Below the pieces are notes generated by a model that did not search any database, was not told the origin of the DNA, and worked only from the letters and a program-made list of their open reading frames with translations. The translations under genes and the position numbers were made by a program. Shown one piece after another: positions 28,226 through 40,656 of a stretch of DNA of 64,000 bases. Source of the stretch: Flavobacterium sp. (GTDB lineage: Bacteria; Bacteroidota; Bacteroidia; Flavobacteriales; Flavobacteriaceae); contig JADKDN010000003.1 in assembly GCA_016718345.1 (NCBI GenBank), positions 197,054 through 261,053 of the forward strand, read 5' to 3'. Every line of letters begins with the position of its first letter. Position 1 is the first letter of the stretch.

Positions 28226-30315
28226 ATGAACAAGGCTATTTATGTAGCAACTACTAAAGAAAACAGCGGAAAGTCAATTATTACCTTAGGTTTAATGAGT
28301 ATGCTTATAGGTAAAACAGCCAAAGTGGGTTATTTTAGACCTATTGTAGAAGACTTTGAAGAAGGGAAATTTGATAATCATATTGAAACAGTTATCACAC
28401 ATTTAATTTAGACATTCCATTTCACGATGCATTTGCTATAACCAAAAGTAAGTTAATCAAAAAAAGAATAAGGAAAATTAGGAAGGTCATTGATTTAATT
28501 ATCGATAAATACAAAAAATTAGAAGAACGATTCGATTTTGTATTAGTTGAAGGTACTAGTTTTACTGGAGAAGGTACAGCGATAGAATTAGACATCAACG
28601 TACTTATAGCTAAAAATCTAGGAATTCCAGCCATTATTGTTGGTTCAGGAGTAGATAAAACCTTAGAAGAATTAATAGACAGTCTCTACTTAGCCTATGA
28701 TTCTTTTAAAGTAAAAGAAGTTGAAGTTTTAGCTGTATTTGCCAATAAAGTGCAACCTGATAATATAGATTTAGTCACAGCTGGACTGAGAAAAAGCTTG
28801 CCTAGTAGCGTTTTAATTAACTCAATTCCAATTATATCAAGTTTAAATAACCCTACCATTCAAGAGATTGCAAACGAATTGAATGCAAAAGTTTTGTTTG
28901 GTTTCGCCTATCTTAACAATCAAACAAGTAATTTTAGTGTTGGCGCCATGCAATTGAGTAATTATCTCATCCATCTTAAGGAAGGTTGTTTAGTAATCAC
29001 TCCAGGCGATAGAGCAGATATTATTTTAGGAGCTTTGCAAGCCAATGAGTCGGCAAATTATCCTACCGTTTCTGGAATAGTATTGACAGGAAATATTTTG
29101 CCTGAACCTAGTATTTTAAAATTAATTGAAGGGCTTTCCACCATCGTACCCATAATCTCTGTAGAACATGGAACCTATCAAATAGTGAATAGAATAGGAG
29201 ATATTAAGGCTAAAATTTATTCTAACAACAAACAAAAGATAGAAACCTCCATTCACACCTTCGAAAAATATGTCGATTTAGATAATTTGACGGAGAAATT
29301 AATCACTTTTGAAGCTGAGGGAATGACTCCAAAAATGTTTCAATATAATTTAGTTAAACGAGCCAAAAAGAATCGAAAACATATTGTTTTACCCGAAGGA
29401 AATGACGAGCGCATTATCATGGCAGCTTCTCGATTATTAGACATGGATGTTGTTGATATTTCTTTGATTGGAAATAAGAAGCAAATTGAGAATAAAGTGT
29501 TGGAGTTAGGTTTGGATTTCGATTTTTCAAAAGTAGCCATTATCAATCCCTTAACTTCTAAACATTACGAGGATTATGTAAATACCTATTGCGAATTGCG
29601 TAAGGCAAAGAATGTAACTCCAGACATGGCAAGAGATTTAATGGAAGATGTGTCTTATTTTGGTACGATGATGGTGTATAAAGGACATGCGGACGGAATG
29701 GTCTCTGGTGCAGCTCATACTACTCAACATACTATTTTACCAGCATTGCAGTTCATTAAAACCAAACCGAATTCATCAGTAGTTTCATCAGTATTTTTTA
29801 TGTGTTTAGAAGATCGCGTTTCTGTTTTTGGAGATTGTGCTATCAATCCAAATCCAACTGCCGAACAGCTTGCTGAAATTGCTATTTCATCCGCCGATTC
29901 AAGTTTGGCTTTTGGTATAGATCCTAAAGTTGCTATGCTTTCCTATTCATCAGGTTCATCTGGAAAAGGCGATGAGGTAGACAAGGTAAGAACAGCAACA
30001 GAAATCGTAAAAAGCAAACGACCAGACATAAAAATAGAAGGGCCTATACAATATGATGCCGCTGTAGATTTAGAAGTCGGACAAAGTAAAATGCCTAATT
30101 CAGAAGTTGCAGGACATGCAAGTGTTTTAATTTTTCCAGATTTAAATACGGGTAATAATACTTACAAAGCTGTTCAAAGAGAAACAGGAGCTCTAGCCAT
30201 TGGGCCCATGTTACAAGGTTTGAATAAACCTGTAAATGATTTAAGTAGAGGCTGTACCGTTGACGATATTATTAATACAGTTGTTATAACTGCAATACAA
30301 GCACAAGGACTATAA
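28226..30315 (+). CDS. pta: phosphate acetyltransferase, frameshifted
   Basis: Interconverts acetyl-CoA and acetyl phosphate; with AckA directly downstream it forms the acetate switch. It is the long Pta form of about 697 residues: an N-terminal dethiobiotin-synthetase-like domain (IYVATTKENSGKSIITLGLM), a DRTGG-type middle domain (LVITPGDRADIILGALQANE) and a C-terminal catalytic domain (HIVLPEGNDERIIMAASRLL, GMVSGAAHTTQHTILPALQF, KMPNSEVAGHASVLIFPDLN). One T missing near 28403 breaks the frame after HIETVITH; the next frame continues LDIPFHDAFAITKSKL without other stops. Confidence 0.95.
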
Positions 30316-30320
30316 CACAT

Positions 30321-31520
30321 ATGAAAATAGTAATTATAAATTCAGGGAGTTCCTTCCATAAAATACCAATTAATTGAAATGCCCTCTAACACTGTTATTT
30401 GCTCAGGCATGATTGATAGAATTGGTTTAGAAACGTCAAATTTGACTTATAAAACGGATACTATCACAATAGAAGAAGTCTTTCCAATTGCAAATCATAA
30501 AATCGGATTAAAAAAAATAGCTGAACTTTTGATGGACGAAAAAGTAGGAGTTATCCAAAGCACTTCTGAGATTGATGCTGTTGGTCATCGAGTGGTGCAT
30601 GGAGGCAATACTTTTTCGAAAACTGTTGTTATTGATGCTCAGGTGAAGCACGAAATTAAACAACTTTTTGATTTAGCGCCTTTACATAATCCTGCCAATT
30701 ATGAAGGTATTATTGTAGCCGAAGAGATATTTAAACAAGCTAAACAAGTAGCAGTTTTCGACACAGCTTTTCATCAAACTATTCCAGTGGTGGCTCATAA
30801 ATATGCGATTCCTAATTCTTTTTTAACCGAACAAAAGATGAGAGTCTATGGCTTTCATGGAATCAGTCATAAATATGTTTCAGAGAAGCAATTGCTTATT
30901 TGAAATCGAATTCCATCAATTCAGGTTCCAAAATTATTACCATACATCTAGGAAATGGTTGCAGTATTTCTGCCATTAAAGACGGGAAAAGTGTAGATCA
31001 TTCCTTAGGTTTTGCGCCAATGAATGGATTGATTATGGGCACTCGAAGCGGTGACGTAGATCCGTCAGTAATTTTTCATATGGTTAATGCTTTGGGATAT
31101 TCATTAGAAGAAGTGAATACCTTATTGCAGAAACAAAGCGGAATGCTTGGACTAACGGGCTATAGCGATTTGAGGGAAATTGAGGAAAATGCACAAAAAG
31201 GTAATGCGGAATGTCAATTGGCATTAGAGATGAAAGCCTATAGAATTAAAAAATTTATTGGTTCGTATGTTGCCGTTTTGAACGGTTTGGATGCTATTGT
31301 TTTTACAGCAGGAATTGGAGAAAACTCCTCTTACATTAGAAAATTAGTATGTACTGATATGGATTATTTTGGTATTGAATTGGATGCTAATAAAAATGAA
31401 ATTCGTTCAAAAGAGATACGAGTAATTAATACTTCCAATTCCAAAACAAAAGTATTGGTAGTTCCTACTAACGAAGAATTTGAAATTGCCAATCAAGTAT
31501 ATCATTTACTTTTAAATTAA
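30321..31520 (+). CDS. ackA: acetate kinase, two frameshifts
   Basis: Makes ATP and acetate from acetyl phosphate. It begins 6 bases after pta with MKIVIINSGSS. An extra T at about 30353 breaks the frame, which resumes IKYQLIEMPSN. A missing A near 30886 breaks it again between HGISHKYVSEK and AIAYLKSNS. Family landmarks: VGHRVVHGGNTFSKT, DLAPLHNPANYEGI, VAVFDTAFHQTIP, KMRVYGFHGISHKYV, IIIHLGNG-type THLGNGCSISAIKDG, GTRSGDVDPSVIFHM, FTAGIGENSSYIR. Restored length is about 399 residues, normal for AckA. Confidence 0.95.
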
Positions 31521-31624
31521 AGAGCTGTTTCCATTTAAAGCCATCAAATTTTCATAAATTGTCACCAAGTTATTTAGTCGTTAAATAGTATTTAAAGTTT
31601 TAAAAATCAGTTAATAATAAAAAA

Positions 31625-32008
31625 ATGAAAAGAGAAAATATTTTAACAGGTTCTCCTTGGGAAGACAAAATGGGGTATTGTCGTGCCGTTCGAATTGGAA
31701 ATATCGTAGAAGTTTCTGGAACTGTTGCCATTGTAGATGGTGAAAAAGTAAAAGCAGATGATGCACATGCCCAGACGTTAAATATTCTAGAACGAATTGA
31801 GAAGGTCTTGGAAGATTTAAATGTAAGTATGAAAGACGTGATTCGCACCCGAATTTTCACCACCGATATCACCACCTTTGAAGCGGTTGCAACGGCTCAT
31901 GCTACTTATTTCAAAGATGTAAAACCTACCACAGGTTTTTATGAAGTCAGCAAGCTTGTAGCTCCCGAATATCTTGTGGAGATTGAGTTTACCGCTGTTG
32001 TTGCTTAA
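31625..32008 (+). CDS. RidA/YjgF-family protein
   Basis: The frame is intact at 127 residues. The Rid superfamily includes enamine/imine deaminases. The chorismate-mutase-like fold is suggested by GYCRAVRIGNIVEVSGTVAI and the late KPTTGFYEVSKLVAPEYLVE. The substrate-binding Arg of canonical RidA, normally in an IRxAVGP-type stretch, is not evident; instead this copy belongs to the subgroup with MKDVIRTRIFTTDIT, so its activity is uncertain. It is followed by a bidirectional terminator shared with the convergent gene. Confidence 0.85.
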   Translation: MKRENILTGSPWEDKMGYCRAVRIGNIVEVSGTVAIVDGEKVKADDAHAQTLNILERIEKVLEDLNVSMKDVIRTRIFTTDITTFEAVATAHATYFKDVKPTTGFYEVSKLVAPEYLVEIEFTAVVA

Positions 32009-32026
32009 TGAAGAAAGGTTAATCCA

Positions 32027-32058
32027 TAAAAAAGCTCTTGAATTTCAAGAGCTTTTTT
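32027..32058. terminator. bidirectional terminator
   Basis: AAAAGCTCTTGAA and TTCAAGAGCTTTT form a near-continuous stem with A and T runs on its flanks. It lies between the convergent RidA and glutaminyl cyclotransferase genes and can serve both. Confidence 0.9.
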
Positions 32059-32078
32059 ATGGTTATAAGAGGTAAGAA

Positions 32079-33128
32079 TTATTCAGTAACCTTAATTTCA
32101 AACATTTTACTCCAGTATTTACCCGTAACAAAAATTGTTTTTGTTTTTGGATTATAAGCAATTCCATTCAATACTTCTGCTTCACTGTTTTTTACTTGGT
32201 TTCTTAAATCAGATAAATTTAGAATGGCTTCAACAGCTCCATTGTCTGGATTAACAACAGCTATGGCATCTTTTTGCCAAATGTTACAGTAAATTTTACC
32301 ATTAATCCATTCCAATTCATTTACACTTTTAATTTTGCTAGTATTGGTATACACATTCATATAGTCAATCATTTTCAAGGTTTTTGGATCCATTTTCCAG
32401 ATTTTTTCTGTTCCATCAGATTGATATAAAAATGTACCATCATTAGTCAATCCCCAACCTTCAACTTGTTTGTCAAAAGTGAATGTTTTCTCAACTTTCC
32501 ATGTGTCGGCATTATAGACAAAACCAGTCAATTCTTTATAGGTAAGTTGAATAATTTGGTTATTTAGAATAGTGATTCCCTCTCCAAAATAGTTCCCTTC
32601 TAGGTCAACACTTTTATAGATGGCTCCAGTTTTATAGTTCGTTTTCAATAATTTTGATTTATTGTATTGCCCAATACTTTCAAATAAAGTATCTCTGTAA
32701 AATTCTAACCCTTCTGTAAAAGATAATGTGTCATGAGGAAATACATTTACGATTTTGTATGACAATAATTTAGGTTCTATACTTGAGACTAATTCTATTC
32801 TCGCGGTCGTTTCAACATTTTCACCTTCAAAATAGACTAAAGCTTTCAGATTTTGATAGCCTAATTTTCTGTCTTTCAAATCAAAAGATACTTTTTCCAA
32901 TCCTTTTTTAGTGGCAACTTTTACATCGTTTACATAGTAAATAATGCTGTCTACTTCTTTTTTTTCATTATTGACAATTTCTAATGAAATACTTTCATTG
33001 GGTTGATATTGCTCTTTAAAAGAAGAAGTATTGAAAGAAAAATAGGATAGCTTGTCTTTTTGAGATGTTCCACAAGAGGCTATTACAATTCCTAATAAAA
33101 TGATTGATAGAAGGTTATGTTTTTTCAT
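32079..33128 (-). CDS. glutaminyl-peptide cyclotransferase, lipoprotein
   Basis: The 349-residue protein has a lipoprotein signal (SIILLGIVIASCGTSQ, lipidation at Cys19). After an N-terminal Ig-like region (about 30-110) comes the beta-propeller of the Glu_cyclase_2 family (about 125-349): FPHDTLSFTEGLEF, YFGEGITILNNQIIQLTYKE, GWGLTNDGTFLYQSDGTEKI, NELEWINGKIYCNIW, LNGIAYNPKTKTIFVTGKYW. It is expected to cyclise N-terminal Gln to pyroglutamate on exported proteins, which suits flavobacteria whose secreted proteins often begin with Gln after signal cleavage. Intact. Confidence 0.9.
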   Translation of the reverse strand: MKKHNLLSIILLGIVIASCGTSQKDKLSYFSFNTSSFKEQYQPNESISLEIVNNEKKEVDSIIYYVNDVKVATKKGLEKVSFDLKDRKLGYQNLKALVYFEGENVETTARIELVSSIEPKLLSYKIVNVFPHDTLSFTEGLEFYRDTLFESIGQYNKSKLLKTNYKTGAIYKSVDLEGNYFGEGITILNNQIIQLTYKELTGFVYNADTWKVEKTFTFDKQVEGWGLTNDGTFLYQSDGTEKIWKMDPKTLKMIDYMNVYTNTSKIKSVNELEWINGKIYCNIWQKDAIAVVNPDNGAVEAILNLSDLRNQVKNSEAEVLNGIAYNPKTKTIFVTGKYWSKMFEIKVTE

Positions 33129-33182
33129 TAGAATAAATTTGAAGACGCAATATACAATAGTAATTTATAAGTTTAATTCCAT

Positions 33183-33212
33183 TTGCAAAAATACAAAAAG
33201 ATTGTATATTTG
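33183..33212 (+). promoter_or_regulatory. promoter of the SRP RNA
   Basis: TTG at 33183-33185, a 19-base spacer and TATATTTG at 33205-33212 match the Bacteroidota consensus exactly. Transcription would start a few bases further, at about the first pairing base of the RNA. Confidence 0.8.
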
Positions 33213-33216
33213 CGCC

Positions 33217-33309
33217 GGCAAGTCCTACACGACCAGCTCCTGCAAAATCCTCCAGGATGGGAACATAGCAAAGGTATGTGGTTGAGCGGTGCGATGTAGG
33301 TCGCTTGCC
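33217..33309 (+). ncRNA. ffs: signal recognition particle RNA (4.5S-type)
   Basis: A hairpin-shaped RNA of about 93 bases whose ends pair (GGCAAG with CTTGCC). The distal part contains AGCTCCTGCAAAATCCTCC, then AGGATGGGAACATAGCAAAG and GGTATGTGGTTGAGCGGTGC, the layout of bacterial small SRP RNA with its Ffh-binding symmetric and asymmetric loops. It lies directly after a strong promoter and ends just before TTTTTG. The RNA binds Ffh and targets membrane and secreted proteins. Confidence 0.9.
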
Positions 33310-33405
33310 TTTTTGAATCTTCCTTTAAGGAAGATTTTTTTGACCTTAGATGAAATTTTTGAATTAAGGTTTAAATAACTACTTTTATAAACTCATATAA
33401 CGTTA

Positions 33406-34208
33406 ATGAATAAAGTTGTTTTAATTACAGGAGGTTCATCGGGAATAGGAAAATCTATTGGTGAATTTTTGCATCAGAAGGGATTTATTGTTTATGGTAC
33501 CAGTAGAAATCCAGAAAAAATCATCAATTCCATTTTTCCACTGTTGACACTCGATGTTCGAAACAATGAAAGTATTCAATTTGCCATTGCCAAAGTAATC
33601 GCGACATCAGGCAGATTGGATATTTTGATCAATAATGCAGGAGTTGGAATTACGTGGCTTTAGAAGAGATACCAACTCAAGAAATTAAAAATAATTTTGA
33701 GACTAATTTCTTTGGACCTATAGAAGTGATGAAGTCAGTCTTACCTCAAATGCGGGCTCAAAAATCGGGATTAATTATCAACATTACCTCGATAGCGGGT
33801 TACATGGGATTGCCTTATAGAAGTGTATATTCAGCTTCAAAAGGGGCATTAGAATTAATCACCGAAGCCCTACGAATGGAAGTTAAATCCTTTGGTATTC
33901 AAATTACAAATGTAGCGCCTGGCGATTTTGCTACTAATATTGCCGCTGGGCGATTTCATGCTCCATTACTAAAAGGTTCTGCCTATGAAGTTCCTTACGG
34001 AAACACATTAAAAATGATGAACGAACATGTTGATAGTGGCAGTAATCCCAATGAAATGGCTGAGGCTATATATGCTATTATTCAAAATCCAAATCCGAAG
34101 ATTCATTATAAAGTGGGGGCTTTTTTACAGAAATTTTCGATTGTCTTAAAAAGAATATTGCCTGATAAAGTCTATGAAAAAATGCTAATGAATCATTATA
34201 AGTTGTAA
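33406..34208 (+). CDS. short-chain dehydrogenase/reductase, frameshifted
   Basis: NAD(P)-dependent oxidoreductase of the classical SDR family, about 267 residues. It has the cofactor motif ITGGSSGIGKSIGEFL, DVRNNES, NNAGVGI, the catalytic Ser in INITSIAGYMG, YSASKGALE (Tyr and Lys) and GDFATNIAA. One base is lost near 33655, so the first piece ends GITWL*; the second resumes LEEIPTQEIKNNFETNFFGP. The substrate cannot be told from sequence. It follows the SRP RNA. Confidence 0.9.
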
Positions 34209-34234
34209 TTTCGCTGTTTAATTTTAAATACGAT

Positions 34235-34930
34235 ATGAGGTTATTTTTAATTTGTTTGTTACTATCTTTAAATTGTCTAGTTTTTTCCCAAGAAAATAGT
34301 AAAACAATTACAGCTAAAAATTCAAAATTTAATATATCGTTTGCTGTTGGTCCAAGTTTTCGTTTAGGCAAAATACCCAATGATTATTCACCTGATTTAA
34401 AAAATATTTACAAGCTTTAAAATCTGGTATTTCTTATGATTTAAATCTCGTATATATGATTAATATAAAATCAGGAATTGGATTAAAATTAAATATGTAT
34501 CAATCAAAGGAAGTTTAGAGAAGTAGTAGATGTTATAGCTCCAAATGGAGAAGAGGGTACTACTCGAGTTTCAGATAATATTAAAATCTATTTTATAGGA
34601 CCGTCCTATACTATTTCTAGTGGTAAGTATAAAAATTTTTTTAGTTCGAATCTTGCGATTGGCTATGTTGGATACTTAAATGATGCGGATATTTTAGGTT
34701 CGTACAAAATCAAAGGTTCGTCAATTGGTTTTATAACCGATATTGTTTATCTATTTGGTTTAAATGACAATTTCCAAATTGGCCCAAAAGTTTCCTTGGT
34801 TCAGGGAAATATTTTTAAGTTTAATATAACTGGTCCTGATGGTTTTCATGAAACAATAAAACTGGATAAAGATAAAATCGAAAGTTTAATACGAATAGAT
34901 TTATTGGTAGAAGTAAGATATAAATTTTAA
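34235..34930 (+). CDS. outer-membrane beta-barrel-like protein, frameshifted
   Basis: A signal peptide (MRLFLICLLLSLNCLVFSQ) is followed by alternating hydrophobic/polar strands with a terminal aromatic (VEVRYKF), typical of a small outer-membrane barrel. The first frame stops at 34420. One A missing at about 34405 restores QALKSGISYDLNLVYMINIK; a second break near 34515 restores REVVDVIAPNGEEGTTRVSD and the frame to TAA at 34928-34930. The joined product is about 230 residues. Members of this porin-like group are common in flavobacteria and have no known substrate. Confidence 0.6.
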
Positions 34931-34955
34931 TAAATTAAATATATAAATCAAGAAT

Positions 34956-35613
34956 ATGAAATTTTTTATAGACACAGCTAATTTAGCTCAGATTAAAGAA
35001 GCACAAGCTTTAGGCGTTTTAGACGGAGTTACTACAAACCCAAGTTTGATGGCAAAAGAAGGAATTACCGGAAAAAACAATATTTTGAAGCATTATGTTG
35101 ACATTTGTAACATTGTTGATGGAGATGTAAGTGCCAGAAGTAAATGCTTTGGATTTGGAAGGAATGATTAAAGAAGGAGAGGAATTAGCTGATTTACACG
35201 AACAAATTGTAGTGAAATTGCCAATGACCAAGGAAGGGGTTATGGCAGCAAAATATTTTTCAGACAAAGGAATCAAAACTAATGTAACCTTAGTATTTTC
35301 TGTTGGACAAGCGATATTGGCAGCCAAAGCAGGGGCAACTTATGTTTCTCCATTCATAGGTCGTTTAGATGACGTTTCAACTGATGGTTTGGCTCTTATT
35401 GAAGAAATCAGACAAATCTATGACAACTATGGTTATGAAACTCAAATTCTTGCTGCTTCTGTTCGTCATACCATGCATATTGTAAATTGTGCCAAAATTG
35501 GTGCCGATGTCATGACAGGACCACTGTCTGCTATTCACGGATTGCTAAAACACCCTCTAACTGATATTGGATTAGCACAATTTGTAGCTGATTTTGAGAA
35601 AGGAAATAAATAG
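34956..35613 (+). CDS. fsa: fructose-6-phosphate aldolase/transaldolase (small FSA type), frameshifted
   Basis: Class I aldolase making a Schiff base with sugar phosphates. The restored product is about 218 residues, the FSA/TalC length. Motifs: [44 protein letters not shown] with the catalytic Lys near residue 86, [42 protein letters not shown]. An extra A near 35133 breaks the frame between GDVSA and EVNALDLEG. Whether it acts as transaldolase or F6P aldolase cannot be decided here. Confidence 0.93.
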
Positions 35614-35649
35614 TAGCATTCACGGAATAATGTGAATAAAAGCATTTAA

Positions 35650-35684
35650 AAAAAGCGATTTTTAGATGGAAATCGCTTTTTTAT
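35650..35684. terminator. bidirectional terminator
   Basis: AAAAGCGATTT pairs with AAATCGCTTTT around TTAGATGG and has A and T runs on its flanks. It lies between the convergent fsa and thioredoxin-like lipoprotein genes. Confidence 0.88.
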
Positions 35685-35701
35685 GTTTGAGTATTTTATA
35701 G

Positions 35702-37104
35702 TTATAGGTTTTTTTCAAAATCTACATTAAATATGTTGGTAAAAGCCGTTTTAATTTTACCATCGCTATTGAGAATAATGGCTCTGTGTACTTTCATAAT
35801 AGCCCATTTTGATTTTATATCTTCAAAATCATTACTTCTTAATTCGATGATACCATCAAACTTATATTTAGATAAAGCTATATTCCAATCGTCTTGATTT
35901 TTGTCTAAATTAATTCCAACAAATTGATATTCAGGGTATTTTGATTTTAGATAGGCGATTTTTTTGTGAGCTGCAATTAGATGTGAAACTAGATTTTTAG
36001 TCCAAAAGAATATAACAGTTTTTTTCTTCGCTAAACATGTAGATGAAATTAAATTTTTGTCTTTATCCATAAAAGTAATTTCTGGTAATTCATTGCCAAT
36101 CTTTAGTAATTGAATAGCATTTCCAATTTTTAGTATTTCATTTTTCTTGCTTTTATCGGTAGAAAATTTATGATAGATATCAAGAAATTTTTGATTGTTA
36201 ATCATGTTTTGATCTTCGAGCAAATAGGTGAAAGCGATGTTATTAAGAATGGTATTTTTAACCATTTCGTTCTTTATCAAGGTGTCCGCAATATTAAGCT
36301 TGTTGATGTTTGTTTTAAAGCTAAGTCAATATCCGAAAAATGATTGTGATAATTGATAGACCCTGTATTGTTTAACATATTTGACAGGTACATCACATAG
36401 GGTGAAAAATTAGCCAAGTCAGAACTGTTAAAATCAATATTTTTTCTGAAATCATAATAATTGTTTGGTAAATTATCTAAAATATCAACTCCTGTTCGAG
36501 CCTTGTGAATTACAGGATACAATTCTTTTTTGGAGTAATAGTGAAAATCTAGAGCACTTTTAGCATACATATCAAATTCATCGCTCCATTTTAATTCTTC
36601 TTTTTTAGTAGTGTAGAATTTCTTTGCCAATTTATAAGTAGAATCAATATTTTTATTGAATTTGGGAATATCATAATCAAACACTTCAAATAAATTGCTT
36701 TTATCATGTTCGTTTTTAAGGTACAATTCCATTAAGAAATTATTTTTTTCATCGCCTCTACCACAAAAAACAATGGATTCATCAAAATCTTTAGAATTAA
36801 TATGTACCATGATGCTATCATTTTTATCGAAGTACACATATTGATATTCGGGCTCGTTCTTAAAGGTGTATAAACCTGGAGATAAGGAGTCAAACTTTAC
36901 AAAAAACCGATTGTTTTCGTCAATCTCAATAGTATCAATAACATCTGAATTTTTACAAAACAATACATATGGACTGGTGGGATTAGTTACTTCTCCACCA
37001 AAATAAGCAGTATAATCATCGCTTTTAAATTCATTTTTACATGAACTTAAAAGAAAGGCAAGAATGATAGCAATTATCGCGGAAAGTTGCTTAATAATCA
37101 ACAT
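35702..37104 (-). CDS. lipoprotein with C-terminal thioredoxin-like domain, frameshifted
   Basis: A lipoprotein signal (IIAIILAFLLSSCKNEF) leads a DUF4369-like N-terminal domain (YFGGEVTNPTSPYVLFCKNS), a helical middle, and a C-terminal TlpA/thioredoxin fold (IGNELPEITFMDKDKNLISS, KTVIFFWTKN, YPEYQFVGINLD). One A is missing near 36310; restored, KTNINKLNIADTLIKNEMVK joins the halves into about 467 residues. The usual WCxxC redox motif is replaced by FFWTKN, so it is probably not a disulfide oxidoreductase. Periplasmic side of a membrane, role unknown. Confidence 0.75.
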
Positions 37105-37167
37105 GTTTAAAATTACTATAGTCTACAAAAATATTTAGTTCAAATCAAAATTTCTGTTAATGCATAG

Positions 37168-38874
<1,707 letters not shown>

Positions 38875-38900
38875 ATTTTTGCCCAATATTTTTTATAGCT

Positions 38901-38938
38901 TCAAATTTTTCAGGATGTTATTATTCTGAAAAATTTGA
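38901..38938. repeat. 13-bp perfect inverted repeat between ABC-F and pyrR genes
   Basis: TCAAATTTTTCAG and CTGAAAAATTTGA are exact complements around a 12-base loop, 26 bases after the ABC-F stop. No T run follows the stem on the plus strand, so it is an imperfect terminator candidate or a transcript-end stabiliser. Confidence 0.55.
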
Positions 38939-39068
38939 TAGTGGTGAATTTATATAGAGCGGTATTCTTTTACAGAAGCTTTTTATTTATTAGATGTAAA
39001 ACAATTAAAAAAAATATACTTCAAACAGCATATTTTTTGTACTTTTACAACCCAAACACTACTCCGCT

Positions 39069-39617
39069 ATGAGTCAAAAAGATATTGCTCACCTCCAATG
39101 AGGTCAATATTATACTACACCGTTTAGCTTGTCAATTGATAGAAAACCATCATGATTTTCTCAAACGGTATTGGTTGGAATTCAGCCAAGAGGAATTTTT
39201 TTGGCGGAGCGTCTCAAAAAAATCGTACAGCAAGAGTACAATATTCAAGAAATTGCTCTAGGGTATCTGGATATCACTTTCTTTAGAGATGATTTTCGAA
39301 GAACAGACAAACCATTAGAAGCTAATCAAACTAAAATTGATTTTGTCGTAGAGAATAAGAAAGTCATTTTTATTGACGATGTTTTGTACACAGGAAGAAG
39401 TATTAGATCGGCTCTGACAGCTATTCAATCTTTTGGTCGACCTTCAGAAATTGAATTGTTAGTTTTGATTGATAGACGTTTTAGTCGTCATTTACCCATA
39501 CAGCCCGATTATTACGGCAGGCAGGTAGATGCTATAAATAATGAAAAAGTAAAAGTAAGCTGGAAAGAAAATGAAGGTGAAGACGGAGTTTTTTTAATTA
39601 ACAGTAATCATCAATAA
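39069..39617 (+). CDS. pyrR: PyrR: pyrimidine regulator / uracil phosphoribosyltransferase, frameshifted
   Basis: The PRTase-fold protein has the PRPP loop VIFIDDVLYTGRSIRSALTA and a YLDITFFRDDF motif typical of PyrR. The intact frame begins only at 39171. Upstream, MSQK at 39069, a break, ILLTSNEVNIILHRLACQLI, a second break near 39165 and VLVGIQPRGIFLAERLKKIV restore the usual N-terminus, giving about 180 residues. In Firmicutes PyrR binds pyr mRNA; in Bacteroidota this is inferred. pyrB follows by 7 bases, supporting the pyrimidine role. No attenuator hairpin was recognised upstream apart from the inverted repeat at 38901. Confidence 0.9.
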
Positions 39618-39624
39618 TAAAGAA

Positions 39625-40551
39625 ATGGGCGAGTTAAGCGTAAATCATTTATTGGGAATAAAATATATTACGAAACGCGATATAGAACTCATTTTTGAAA
39701 CTGCCGACCATTTTAAAGAAGTAATTAATAGACCTATAAAGAAAGTCCCTTCTTTACGAGACATTACCATAGCCAATATATTCTTCGAAAATAGTACAAG
39801 AACAAAACTTTCATTTGAATTAGCCCAAAAACGATTGTCTGCAGATGTGATTAGCTTTTCAGCAGCACAATCATCAGTAAAAAAAGGCGAAACACTCATC
39901 GATACAGTAAATAATATTCTTTCAATGAAAGTAGATATGGTAGTTATGCGCCATGCAAATCCTGGAGCGGCACATTTTTTATCACAAAATGTCAAAGCAT
40001 GTATTATTAATGCTGGTGATGGAGCGCATGAACATCCAACTCAGGCGTTACTTGACAGTTATACTATTAGAGAAAAATTGGGCGAGTTAGCTGGAAAAAA
40101 AGTAGTCATAGTGGGTGATATTCTGCATTCTAGAGTCGCATTATCCAATATATATGCATTGCAAATGCAGGGTGCGAAGGTGAAAGTATGTGGACCAAAA
40201 ACGCTCATTCCAAGACATATAGAATCTTTGGGTGTTAGTGTTGAGCCTAATTTAAAGAAAGCATTGGAATGGTGCGATGTAGCTAACATGCTTCGGGTAC
40301 AAAATGAAAGAATGGATGTAAATTATTTTCCCTCAACTCGAGAATATGCACAGCAGTATGGTGTAACGAAGGATCTATTAGACTCATTACATAAAGAAAT
40401 TGTAATTATGCATCCTGGTCCCATCAATAGAGGAGTAGAGATTACTAGTGATGTTGCCGATTCAAGTCAATCGGTTATTTTGAATCAAGTAGAAAATGGG
40501 GTAGCCATTCGTATGGCAGTGATTTATCTTTTGGCTTCAAAAATTCAATAA
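39625..40551 (+). CDS. pyrB: aspartate carbamoyltransferase catalytic subunit
   Basis: Condenses carbamoyl phosphate and aspartate, the committed pyrimidine step. Intact at 308 residues. Motifs: FFENSTRTKLSFELAQKRL (carbamoyl phosphate loop with STRT), VDMVVMRHANPGAAH, GAHEHPTQALLDSYTI, VVIVGDILHSRVALSN, MLRVQNERM and MHPGPINRGVEITSDV. No regulatory subunit gene (pyrI) follows. Coupled to pyrR. Confidence 0.97.
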   Translation: MGELSVNHLLGIKYITKRDIELIFETADHFKEVINRPIKKVPSLRDITIANIFFENSTRTKLSFELAQKRLSADVISFSAAQSSVKKGETLIDTVNNILSMKVDMVVMRHANPGAAHFLSQNVKACIINAGDGAHEHPTQALLDSYTIREKLGELAGKKVVIVGDILHSRVALSNIYALQMQGAKVKVCGPKTLIPRHIESLGVSVEPNLKKALEWCDVANMLRVQNERMDVNYFPSTREYAQQYGVTKDLLDSLHKEIVIMHPGPINRGVEITSDVADSSQSVILNQVENGVAIRMAVIYLLASKIQ

Positions 40552-40656
40552 ATTATTTTTCATTATTCAATTTTTCTCTAAAATAATCGTAAATTAGCTA
40601 TAGTTATTTAAGGTTTTATTTATTCTAATTTTAACAAATTCAATATATATTACCAC

